DNA of 64,000 nucleotides, taken from assembly GCF_014202315.1 (NCBI RefSeq), contig NZ_JACHGN010000007.1, forward strand, positions 411,972 through 475,971, written 5' to 3'. The position numbers and the translations under genes are program-made. Source of the stretch: Thermocatellispora tengchongensis (GTDB taxonomy: Bacteria; Actinomycetota; Actinomycetes; Streptosporangiales; Streptosporangiaceae). The notes below the pieces were generated by a model, which saw only the letters and a list, made by a program, of their open reading frames with translations, was not told the DNA's origin and ran no database searches. The first letter of the stretch is position 1, and every line of letters begins with the position of its first letter. Positions 34,669 to 42,336 of the stretch are shown here, piece by piece.

Positions 34669-34757
34669 GCGATCATGTCGATCTTTGCGAAGTATGACCT
34701 GGCTCCAGGAGAGCCCACCCCGGCCACTGCGGCCGGTCCCCGAAAGGAACAGCCATC

Positions 34758-35537
34758 ATGAGCGACCTCGCACTCGTAACCGGCGCCTCCTCCGGAATCG
34801 GCAAGGCATTCGCCGAGCGCCTCGCCGCCGACGGCTACGACCTGGTGATCGTCGGCCGGCGCCGGGAGCGGCTCGAAGAGTTCGCCGCCGCCCACCCCGA
34901 GGTCAAGGTCCGCCCCGTCGTGGCCGACCTGTCCACCGATGCGGGCATCGACGAAGTGGCGGAGATCTGCGCGAGTGAGCCGCTGACCCTGCTGGTGAAC
35001 AACGCGGGGGTGGCCCACTACATGCCGCTCGCCGACCTGCCCGCCGACAAGGCCCGCGAACTCGTCAACGTCAAGGTCCTCGCCCCCACCCTGATCACCC
35101 GCGCCGCCGTCGCAGGCATGCAGGAGCGCGGCCGGGGCACCATCATCAACGTGGCCGGCATGATCGCCTTCAGCGGCCCGGCGCCCAGCACGGTGATGCC
35201 CCGTCGCGCCACCTACGCCGGCAGCCTCGCCTACTTGGTCGCCATGTCCCAGACCCTCAGCGCCGAACTCGAAGGCACCGGCGTCCGGGTCGAGGTCGTC
35301 TGCCCCGGTGTGGTGGCCACCGAGTTCCACGAGCGCCAGGGCATGGACCTGAGCTCTGTGCCCCGCATGAGCGCCGCCGACGTCGTCACCGCGGCCCTGC
35401 GCGGCCTGGAACTCGGCGAAGTCGTCTGCGCCCCGGGCGTCGAGGACGTCACCCTTCTCGACAAGGTCTTCGAAGCCGACCTGGCGGCCTTTCGAGGCCA
35501 GAGCCCCGAACTCGCCACCCGCTACCGGGCCGGCTGA
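34758..35537 (+). CDS. Short-chain dehydrogenase/reductase (SDR) with altered YxxxK motif
   Basis: This 259-residue protein has the NAD(P)-binding TGASSGIGKAFAERL (about 8-22), VADLS, and NNAGVAHY (about 83-90). The catalytic region reads YAGSLAYLVAMSQ: the Tyr is kept, but the Lys four residues later is Leu. The Ser usually found about 13 residues before Tyr is also unclear. PGVVATEFHE follows. Either the enzyme is inactive or uses another residue. ATG 34758 follows GAAAGGAAC. Likely target of the MmyB-like regulator upstream. A perfect terminator follows. Confidence 0.85.
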   Translation: MSDLALVTGASSGIGKAFAERLAADGYDLVIVGRRRERLEEFAAAHPEVKVRPVVADLSTDAGIDEVAEICASEPLTLLVNNAGVAHYMPLADLPADKARELVNVKVLAPTLITRAAVAGMQERGRGTIINVAGMIAFSGPAPSTVMPRRATYAGSLAYLVAMSQTLSAELEGTGVRVEVVCPGVVATEFHERQGMDLSSVPRMSAADVVTAALRGLELGEVVCAPGVEDVTLLDKVFEADLAAFRGQSPELATRYRAG

Positions 35538-35550
35538 CCAACCGAAGAAC

Positions 35551-35582
35551 GCGGGACCCCGGCCGGGCGACCGGGGTCCCGC
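35551..35582 (+). terminator. Terminator after SDR gene
   Basis: GCGGGACCCCGG (35551-35562) and CCGGGGTCCCGC (35571-35582) form a perfect 12-bp stem with an 8-nt loop, 13 nt after the SDR stop. No T-tract, as is common in high-G+C actinobacteria. Confidence 0.75.
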
Positions 35583-35657
35583 GCCGTTCGACGCCTTCCC
35601 CGGGTTCCCGGGCGGTCACAGGATGTCGCCTGGCCGTCTCACGGCGTGGCGCCGCTT

Positions 35658-35680
35658 GACCTTGACACAGTGACAAGGTC
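35658..35680 (+). promoter_or_regulatory. MerR-type dyad operator/promoter of the HEAT operon
   Basis: GACCTTG (35658-35664) and CAAGGTC (35674-35680) are perfect inverted arms; the inner CAC/GTG bases also pair. TTGACC and TTGACA -35-like hexamers overlap it, and TGTAGC lies about 18 nt further. MerR regulators bind such dyads inside an over-long spacer, so the MerR-HEAT protein encoded two genes down probably regulates its own operon here. Confidence 0.65.
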
Positions 35681-35707
35681 TTCGCTGTAGCCATGGAGGT
35701 GGTCCCG

Positions 35708-36376
35708 ATGACCATGCCGGAACAGGACACGAAGGCGACGCGCGCTCTCCAGGAGCTGGAGAACAGCAGCTCGTCGGTACGGCTGCAGGCGGCGCTGGCG
35801 GTCGGCACGGCCCCGGACCCGCGGTTCATCGACACGCTCATCGAACGGTGCGCGGTCGAGCCCGATTTCTTCGTACGCGACATGCTCACCTGGGCACTCA
35901 CCCGCCACCCATCCTCGATGACGGTCCCGAAGCTCGTCGATGAACTGGGTTCGGAGCGTGCGCAGGCGCGGAGCCAGGCGTTGCACACGCTGTCCAAGAT
36001 CGGGGATCGGCGGGCGTGGCCGGCGATCACGCGGGCGCTTCTGACCGACGCCGACGACGAGGTGGCGCGGAGTGCCTGGCGGGCAGCGGTCGTACTCGTG
36101 CCCGAAGGTGAAGAACCCGAGCTGGCCGGAGTGCTGGCGACACAGTTCGGGCGCGGTGAGCTTGAGACGCGGTTGAGCCTGAGCCGGGCGCTGATCGCGC
36201 TCGGTGAGGTGATCATGCCAATCCTGCGCGCCGCGATGACGGATTCCGACCCTCGCGTGCGTCAGCATGCGATCGCCACGGAACGGCTGCTGCGCGATCC
36301 TGATGCCGGTTTCGAGTTCGCGATCGAGGAGGCGAAGCGCGTCGTAGCCCTCGGCGCGACCGGCCAGGAGGAGTGA
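35708..36376 (+). CDS. HEAT-repeat protein
   Basis: This 222-residue protein consists of helical HEAT-like repeats: SSSSVRLQAALAVGT, DPRFIDTLIERCAVEPDFFV, VPKLVDELGSERAQARSQAL, AWPAITRALLTDADDEVARS and PILRAAMTDSDPRVRQHAIA. No enzymatic motif. HEAT solenoids bind protein partners. ATG 35708 has GGAGG 8 nt upstream; the ATG at 35693 sits on the -10 region. It ends 7 nt before the MerR-HEAT gene, and both have the same repeat type, so they probably interact or share an effector. Confidence 0.8.
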   Translation: MTMPEQDTKATRALQELENSSSSVRLQAALAVGTAPDPRFIDTLIERCAVEPDFFVRDMLTWALTRHPSSMTVPKLVDELGSERAQARSQALHTLSKIGDRRAWPAITRALLTDADDEVARSAWRAAVVLVPEGEEPELAGVLATQFGRGELETRLSLSRALIALGEVIMPILRAAMTDSDPRVRQHAIATERLLRDPDAGFEFAIEEAKRVVALGATGQEE

Positions 36377-36383
36377 GCAGGCA

Positions 36384-37388
36384 GTGTTGATCGGCGATGT
36401 GGCGCGACAGTCCGGGGTCAGCGCCCGGATGCTCAGGTACTACGACTCGCTCGGCCTGGTGCGGCCGACGGGTCGTACCGAGGCCGGCTATCGGGAGTAC
36501 TCCAGTGAGGACATCCGGCGGATCTTCCACGTGGAGAGCCTGCGCTCGTTGGGGTTGTCGCTGCGTGAGGTCGGGCGCGCGCTGGACGATCCCGGCTTCA
36601 AGCCCTCGGAGCTCGTCGATGACCTCATCCGCCGGACGCGTGAACGCATCGCGGCCGAGACGGAGCTGCTCACGCGACTCCGCCGGATCGGCGCCGCGGA
36701 GCCCGCCGGCTGGGAGGACGTCCTCCAGATCGTCGCACTCCTCCAGGCCCTCGGGTCGGAGAGCGCCGGGAAGCGCCAGCGGGCGGCCCTGTCCTCGGTC
36801 GAAGAGGTTCCGGTGCCGGTGGAAGCCCTGGTCGAGGCGGTGTTGAGCGAGTCCGACCCGAACGTCGCCGGGGCCCTTCGATGGGCTCTGGCGCAATCGG
36901 GCGAGGGCGCATCGGCACTGCTGGCGGAGGGCCTCGGCTCACCGGCGGCCGAGGTGCGGAAACGTGCCGTCCAGTCCATCGCCGAGATTCCGGACGATGA
37001 GGCGACCGCACTGCTGCGGGACGCCCTCACGAACTCCGACATCGTGGTCCGCAGGTACGCGGCTCTGGCGCTCGGGGCACGTGGAGCGACCGACGCGGTC
37101 CCGACGCTCATCGACATGATCGTCGAAGGGACGAACGACGCCGACGCGGCCGATGCGCTGAGCGCACTGGCCAGTGATCCCGCGTCGGCGGATCAGATCG
37201 CCACCGGGCTCGTTGACCGCCTCGCCCACGGCGCCGTCGAACCGCCTGCCCGGCGACGGCTGACACAGGCGCTCGCGGACATCCCCGGGGTCACGTCGTC
37301 ACGTGCCCTCGCGGATCTGTCCCAGGACGAAGACCGTGCCGTCGCGCTTACTGCGACGTACGTCCTCAGGCTACGCGGCGGACGATAA
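36384..37388 (+). CDS. MerR regulator fused to HEAT repeats
   Basis: This 334-residue protein has a MerR DNA-binding domain, LIGDVARQSGVSARMLRYYD with AGYREYSSEDIRRI and SLRSLGLSLREVG (about 1-72), then a helix of about 40 residues. HEAT repeats follow (about 140-330: VRKRAVQSIAEIPDDEATAL, NSDIVVRRYAALALGARGAT). The effector domain of normal MerR proteins is thus replaced by a solenoid that may sense a protein or peptide. The start is GTG 36384 after AGGAGG. It presumably binds the dyad at 35658-35680. Confidence 0.85.
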   Translation: MLIGDVARQSGVSARMLRYYDSLGLVRPTGRTEAGYREYSSEDIRRIFHVESLRSLGLSLREVGRALDDPGFKPSELVDDLIRRTRERIAAETELLTRLRRIGAAEPAGWEDVLQIVALLQALGSESAGKRQRAALSSVEEVPVPVEALVEAVLSESDPNVAGALRWALAQSGEGASALLAEGLGSPAAEVRKRAVQSIAEIPDDEATALLRDALTNSDIVVRRYAALALGARGATDAVPTLIDMIVEGTNDADAADALSALASDPASADQIATGLVDRLAHGAVEPPARRRLTQALADIPGVTSSRALADLSQDEDRAVALTATYVLRLRGGR

Positions 37389-37396
37389 GGACATGG

Positions 37397-38449
37397 TCAG
37401 CGGGTCGGAGGCCGGGGGCGGTTCCACCAGAGGGAGAGGGACAGGGCCGCGGTGATGAGCATGGCGCCGCCGGCGGCGAAGGCGGCGGCTGTGTCCACCC
37501 GTTGGTGGACGACGGTGAGGCTGCCGGGGAGGGCGTCGAGGGCGCCCTGGAGTTGGTCGGCGTTCTCGGCGCGGTGGTAGGAGCCGCCGGTGGTCTGGGC
37601 TATCCGTTTGAGCGCGGGCTCGTCGATGTCGCGGATGTTGCGGCCGCCGTCGAATCGGCCGCGGCCGCCGAAGCCGCCCCAGCCGCCGTAGCCGCCGTCG
37701 AACTGGGAGTTGTCGCAGACCATCGGGGCGGGGTTCCTGGTGCCGAAGCCGATGGTGAAGACGCGGACGCGGCGCAGGGCCGCTTCCTGGGCGGCGGTCT
37801 GCGGGTCCACGCCTTGGGTGTTGGCGCCGTCGGTGAGCACGATGATCGCGGCGCCGGCGTAGCCCTCCCCGTCACGGGTGGGGGTCGCCCCGGTGGGGGC
37901 GACCGACGGATCGACCTCGGCGATGGCGTCGATCGAGGCGAGCATGGCCTGTCCGATCGCGGTGCCGCGGGCCACGGTGAGGTTGTCCAGCGCCTCGATC
38001 AGCGAGTCGGTGTCGTCGGTGGGAGGGACGAGCAGGCCGGCGGTGCCCGCGAAGGTGACCAGGCCGATGCGCGGCCCGCCCCGCTGTGACTCGATGAACT
38101 CCGCGGCGGCCTTCTTCGCGGCGGTGATGCGGTTGGGATCGACGTCGGTGGAGCACATGGAGCCGGAGGTGTCGAGCGCGAGCAGGATCGTCGCCGAGGT
38201 CGTCGGCACCGGCACCGACGCCTGCGGGCGCGCGGCCCCGACCGCGAGCAGCGCGAGTCCGGTCACGAACAGCGCCGGGGGGATCTTCCGCGTCCAGCGC
38301 GTACGGCCGGGCAGCGCGCTTCGTACGAGCGCGATCGAGGTGACGCGTACGGCGGCCCGCCGGCGGCGGCGCCGCGCCCACTCGCGGATGACGAAGATCA
38401 GCGGGATGACCAGGACGGACAGCAGCGCCCACGGCCAGGAGAACGACAT
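37397..38449 (-). CDS. VWA-domain membrane protein (BatA-like)
   Basis: This 350-residue protein has N-terminal membrane helices (about 5-22 and 60-77), a von Willebrand A domain with MIDAS motif DTSGSMCSTD (about 92-101), and TDGANTQGVD later. A C-terminal membrane helix lies at about 320-340. A Gly/Phe-rich insertion (DGGYGGWGGFGGRGRFDGG) sits near 250-270. Such Bat-type proteins work with MoxR ATPases in envelope stress or in assembly of metal-containing complexes. Its ATG follows the stop of the next VWA gene with no gap. Confidence 0.87.
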   Translation of the reverse strand: MSFSWPWALLSVLVIPLIFVIREWARRRRRRAAVRVTSIALVRSALPGRTRWTRKIPPALFVTGLALLAVGAARPQASVPVPTTSATILLALDTSGSMCSTDVDPNRITAAKKAAAEFIESQRGGPRIGLVTFAGTAGLLVPPTDDTDSLIEALDNLTVARGTAIGQAMLASIDAIAEVDPSVAPTGATPTRDGEGYAGAAIIVLTDGANTQGVDPQTAAQEAALRRVRVFTIGFGTRNPAPMVCDNSQFDGGYGGWGGFGGRGRFDGGRNIRDIDEPALKRIAQTTGGSYHRAENADQLQGALDALPGSLTVVHQRVDTAAAFAAGGAMLITAALSLSLWWNRPRPPTR

Positions 38450-39401
38450 TCAGATCACCCGTCCAGACCGGAGCACGGTGAGCGCGGCTCCCGCGGTGAG
38501 CAGCGCGAGGGCGAGCCCGATCAGCCCGCCGGCGAGGGGCAGCGGCTCGTCGGAGACGGTGAGCCGCAGATCGATCGTGTCGGCGATCCCGTCGAGCCGC
38601 GCGGCGTCGGAGGCGGGGTGGTAGGCGCCGCCGGTGGTCTGCGCGATCAAGGTCAGGGTGTCCTCTTCGAGCGAGGTCTGCAGGTGGTAGCCGTCGACCT
38701 GCACCGTCGCCCCGGCCGTGGTGCCGACCCCGACGGTGTGGATGTGGACGCCCGCCCGCTGGGCCGCGGCGGCGGCCGCTTCGACGTCCGCGCCCTGGTT
38801 CTGGCCGTCGGAGAACATCACGATCGTCGCCGACGGCCAGTAGCCGATGTCGGGCGCGGTGCCGTCGCGACCGAGGGCCACCTGCTTGCCGGTGATCGCC
38901 GACAGCGACGCCATGATGGCCGTCCCCAGCGAGGTTCCGCCGGTGAGCTTCAGCCGGTCGATGGCCGCGAGCGCCTTGGAGTGGTCGGCGTCGGGCCGTG
39001 CGGTGGTGAGCGCGCCCCGCTCGAACGCGACGACGCCGATGTCGACGCTGTCGGGCTGCGCCGCCACGAAGGCGCGGGCCGCCCGCTGCGCGGCCGCCAG
39101 CCGGGTGGGCGCGACGTCGTCGGCGCCCATGCTGTTGGAGACGTCGATGGCGAGGATGACGGTGCCCGCGGTCCGCGGGACCGGCACCATGGCCGCCGGT
39201 CCCGCGGTGGCGATCGCGAGCACCCCGACGCCGGCGATCGTCAGGCCGACTCCCAGGTACGCCCGGCGCCCGCCCGGCACGGCGACGCCGGCCGCGGCGA
39301 GCATCGCCGTCCGGCGGCGCGCGGAGACGACGGCCGCCCAGGCGAGCGCCGCCGTGACGAGCAGTCCGACGATCAGCAGCAGCGGGGACGACAGGGTCAT
39401 G
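38450..39401 (-). CDS. VWA-domain membrane protein (BatB-like)
   Basis: This 316-residue second VWA protein has N-terminal helices (LLIVGLLVTAALAWAAVV), MIDAS DVSNSMGADD (about 93-102), FSDGQNQGAD and a C-terminal helix (LIGLALALLTAGAAL). Same layout as its neighbour, so the two probably form a heteromeric metal-dependent adhesion unit. ATG 39401 follows AAGGAGGCC. Order MoxR-DUF58-VWA-VWA on the minus strand is the standard Bat operon. Confidence 0.87.
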
Positions 39402-39464
39402 CGGCCTCCTTCGCCGGCCTCATGACCAAGGTGCTGTGTCCATTGATGACCTCGACAAGCTCGG

Positions 39465-40349
39465 TCACGATGACCGGCCCCGGGTTCGGGCGACGACCTC
39501 GACGAGCGCCTCGGCCAGATCGCGGTCGGTGTCGATGCGGTGCACGGGCACCCCGGCCCGGCGCATGCCGGCCGCGAGCCGGGCGTCACGGGCATCGACG
39601 GCCTCGCGGAAGCGGACCCGCAGCAGCGGGTCGGCGGAGTCCACGACGAGCTGCTCGCCGGTCTCGGCGTCCTCGACCACGATCAGCCCGGCCTCGGGCA
39701 GCACGTCGTCGGCGGTGTCCACGATCCGCAGGGCGACCACCTCGTGCCGCCGGGCCAGGCGCTGGAGCGAGCGCTCCCAGTCGCCGTCGCCGATGAAGTC
39801 CGACAGCACGACGATGAGCGCGCGGCGGCGCGCGAGCCGTCCGGCCGCGTCGAGCATCTCCGCCAGGTCGGTCGTGGCGCCGCCGCGCGCCTCGGAGGTG
39901 CGTTCCAGCTCGGCGCCGATCCGCAGCGCGTGCCGCCGGGAGGTGCCGGGCGGCACGACGCGCAGCATCCCGGTGTCGAACAGCAGGGCGCCGACGCGAT
40001 TGCCGCCCCGGCCGAACAGCCGGGCCAGGACGAGCGCGAGCTCGGCGAGCACGTCGTGCTTGCCGCGCCCCGCCCGGCCGGCCGCCATCGACGCCGACCG
40101 GTCGAGCACGAGCCACACCGTCAGCTCGCGGTCCTCGGTGAACACGCGCAGGTGCGGCTCGTCCAGCCGGGCGGTCACGTTCCAGTCGATGTGCCGGGCG
40201 TCGTCGCCCTCGCCGTACGCGCGCAACCCGGTGAAGTCGATCCCGGAGCCGCGGTGCGCGGTACGGTGGGCGCCCTGGAGCCGGCCGTCGAGCCTGCGGA
40301 CGACCTTCCACTCCAGGCGGAGCAGGAGCTTCTCAGGGGCGGTGACCAT
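39465..40349 (-). CDS. DUF58-domain protein of MoxR cluster
   Basis: This 294-residue protein has the DUF58 signature GSGIDFTGLRAYGEGDDARH with IDWNVTARL (about 34-62), then a VWA-like fold with LDRSASMAAG (about 82-91) that keeps a partial MIDAS, and VVLSDFIGDGDWE. DUF58 proteins are obligate neighbours of MoxR ATPases and act as adaptors. It begins 3 nt after the moxR stop, so the genes are coupled. Confidence 0.88.
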   Translation of the reverse strand: MVTAPEKLLLRLEWKVVRRLDGRLQGAHRTAHRGSGIDFTGLRAYGEGDDARHIDWNVTARLDEPHLRVFTEDRELTVWLVLDRSASMAAGRAGRGKHDVLAELALVLARLFGRGGNRVGALLFDTGMLRVVPPGTSRRHALRIGAELERTSEARGGATTDLAEMLDAAGRLARRRALIVVLSDFIGDGDWERSLQRLARRHEVVALRIVDTADDVLPEAGLIVVEDAETGEQLVVDSADPLLRVRFREAVDARDARLAAGMRRAGVPVHRIDTDRDLAEALVEVVARTRGRSS

Positions 40350-40352
40350 GGC

Positions 40353-41342
40353 TCAGCGGTTCTGCAGGACGACGTCGGGCGCCCGGACGGCCCCGAGCAC
40401 CCTGGTGATGATCGTGTCGGCGTCGATGTCGTCGGCGAGGGCCTCGTAGGACAGCACGAGGCGGTGGCGCAGCACGTCGAGCGCGAGCTCGGACAGGTCG
40501 TGCGGCAGGACGTAGTCGCGGCCGCGCAGGAACGCCAGCGCGCGGGCGCCGGTGACGAGGGCGATGGACGCGCGCGGGCTCGCCCCGTAGGTGACGTACC
40601 GTTCCAGCTCGCCGAGCCCGGCCGTCGCGGGGGAACGCGTCACGGAGACCAGCCGCACCGCGTAGTCGACGATCGACGGATCGACGTACACCTTCTGGGC
40701 GCGGGCCCGCATCGCGACCAGGTCCTCGGTCGTGACCATCGGCTGCGGCGGCTCGGGCGGGCGCAGCGCCCGTTCGACGATCGCCTGCTCCTCGGCCTGC
40801 GTCGGATAGTCCACGACCACCTTCATCATGAACCGGTCGACCTGCGCCTCGGGCAGCGGGTAGGTGCCCTCCGACTCGATCGGGTTCTCCGTCGCCATGA
40901 CCAGGAACGGCTCGGGCACCCGGAACGTCTCACGGCCGATCGTCACCTGATGCTCCTGCATCACCTCCAGCAGGGCGCTCTGCACCTTGGCGGGGGCGCG
41001 GTTGATCTCGTCGGCCAGCAGCAGGTTCGCGAACACCGGGCCGAGCTCGGTGGTGAACTCCCCGGAGTGCTGATGGTAGACCCGCGTGCCCACGAGGTCG
41101 GCGGGCACCAGGTCGGGGGTGAACTGGACGCGCTGGAAGCTCCCGGCGATCGCGGCGGCCAGCGACCGCACCGCGAGCGTCTTGGCCAGGCCCGGCACGC
41201 CCTCGACGAGCAGGTGACCGTCGGCGATCAGCGCGACGGCCATCCGCTCCAGCAGGACGTCCTGCCCCACGATCGTGCGTTTGACCTCGAATAGCACGTG
41301 TTCGAGCGGATGGGCCGACCCGGGGGACTTGGTCGAGGTCAT
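40353..41342 (-). CDS. MoxR-family AAA+ ATPase
   Basis: This 329-residue protein has Walker A LVEGVPGLAKTLAVRS (about 47-62), Walker B LLLADEINRAPAKVQ (about 105-119), sensor segment FLVMATENPIESEG and PLPEAQVDRFMMKV, all in MoxR order. It remodels the DUF58/VWA partners, probably by loading metal or opening complexes. ATG 41342 follows GAAGGAACACT. It lies 14 nt from the end of the protease gene upstream, which may be in the same operon. Confidence 0.92.
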   Translation of the reverse strand: MTSTKSPGSAHPLEHVLFEVKRTIVGQDVLLERMAVALIADGHLLVEGVPGLAKTLAVRSLAAAIAGSFQRVQFTPDLVPADLVGTRVYHQHSGEFTTELGPVFANLLLADEINRAPAKVQSALLEVMQEHQVTIGRETFRVPEPFLVMATENPIESEGTYPLPEAQVDRFMMKVVVDYPTQAEEQAIVERALRPPEPPQPMVTTEDLVAMRARAQKVYVDPSIVDYAVRLVSVTRSPATAGLGELERYVTYGASPRASIALVTGARALAFLRGRDYVLPHDLSELALDVLRHRLVLSYEALADDIDADTIITRVLGAVRAPDVVLQNR

Positions 41343-41355
41343 AGTGTTCCTTCGG

Positions 41356-42162
41356 TCATATCTGGGGCCCGTCGCCCGGCGGGCCGTCGCCGTCGCCACC
41401 GCCCAGGGCCGCGCCGATCGGCACCGCGAACGCGATGCCGGCGAACGCCTCGTCGCCTCCCGGGTCGGCGATCGAGACGACGATCCCGATGACCAGGCCG
41501 CGAGCGTCCAGGAGTGGCCCTCCGGAGCTGCCCGGGTTGACGGAGGCGTCGAACTGGATGAGCCCGCTCAGGTCGCCGTCCTCGGCGGTCCGGTTCAGGC
41601 CCGACACGACACCGGTGGAGACGCTGTAGGTCAGGCCCAGCGGATTGCCGATCGCCACGACGGGCGCGCCCACGCTCACGGCGCCGCCGAGCGTCGCCGG
41701 GACGACGATCTCCGGCAGCTCCGCGGGCTTGAGGGTCGCGACGTCACGCTTCGGGTTCGACGAGGTGACGACGGCCTTCGCCTTGGTGCCGTCGGCGAAC
41801 GTCACGCTGACGTCCTCAGCGCCCCTGACGACGTGGTGCGCCGTCAGGATCGTCCCGTCCTCGGCCGCGATCACCCCGGTGCCGAACGACTTGCCGGCCT
41901 GGATGACCGCCACCGACGGCCCGACCTTTTTGAAGACCTCCGACACCGTGAGCGTCGCACTGGGCGTCGGCGTCGCGCTCGGCACGGGCGCGGCCTCCTC
42001 GCCGTTCCCGCCGCTGCTTCCCAGCCAGTACGCCAGCACCGCCACGACGACCAGTACGGCCACGACGACCAGTACGGCGCCCCCGACGGCGAACTGCCGC
42101 CTTCTCCCGGCCACCGCTCCCTGAGCCTCGGCCGCACCAGCCTCCTGCGGCACGCGCTCCAT
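41356..42162 (-). CDS. Membrane-anchored trypsin-like (HtrA/DegP-type) protease without PDZ
   Basis: This 268-residue protein has a short cytosolic tail, one membrane helix (FAVGGAVLVVVAVLVVVAVL, about 24-43), a Pro/Ser/Thr linker and a protease domain. The triad is His in LTAHHVVRGA, Asp in SSNPKRDVATL, and Ser in ASVNPGSSGGPLLD. It ends without a PDZ domain, shorter than normal HtrA. It faces outside and probably handles misfolded envelope proteins, consistent with the Bat genes downstream. ATG 42162 follows TTGGAGAC. Confidence 0.88.
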   Translation of the reverse strand: MERVPQEAGAAEAQGAVAGRRRQFAVGGAVLVVVAVLVVVAVLAYWLGSSGGNGEEAAPVPSATPTPSATLTVSEVFKKVGPSVAVIQAGKSFGTGVIAAEDGTILTAHHVVRGAEDVSVTFADGTKAKAVVTSSNPKRDVATLKPAELPEIVVPATLGGAVSVGAPVVAIGNPLGLTYSVSTGVVSGLNRTAEDGDLSGLIQFDASVNPGSSGGPLLDARGLVIGIVVSIADPGGDEAFAGIAFAVPIGAALGGGDGDGPPGDGPQI

Positions 42163-42305
42163 GTCTCCAATGTATAAAGCGCAGCTAAAGATGCTATAAA
42201 GCCCGTTCCGGGGCAGGCGCCGCCTCTGGGACGCAGGCGGTGGATGGGGCACTCTCGGTCGCTTCAGCGCGCTCCCAGAGGTCGCGGGAGCGGGATGCGC
42301 CCCAC

Positions 42306-42334
42306 GAGCGGGCCACGTCGAACGTGGCCCGCTC
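42306..42334 (-). terminator. Terminator of the ABC exporter operon
   Basis: GAGCGGGCCACG (42306-42317) and CGTGGCCCGCTC (42323-42334) form a perfect 12-bp stem with loop TCGAA, directly after the stop of the exporter gene at 42337. Confidence 0.8.
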
Positions 42335-42336
42335 GG

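Noticed and set aside
37397..41342. MoxR/DUF58/VWA cluster as a MoxR-VWA counter-defence or ternary defence system
   Set aside because: Order and membrane anchors match ordinary Bat/MoxR operons of the core genome, and composition is that of the chromosome.
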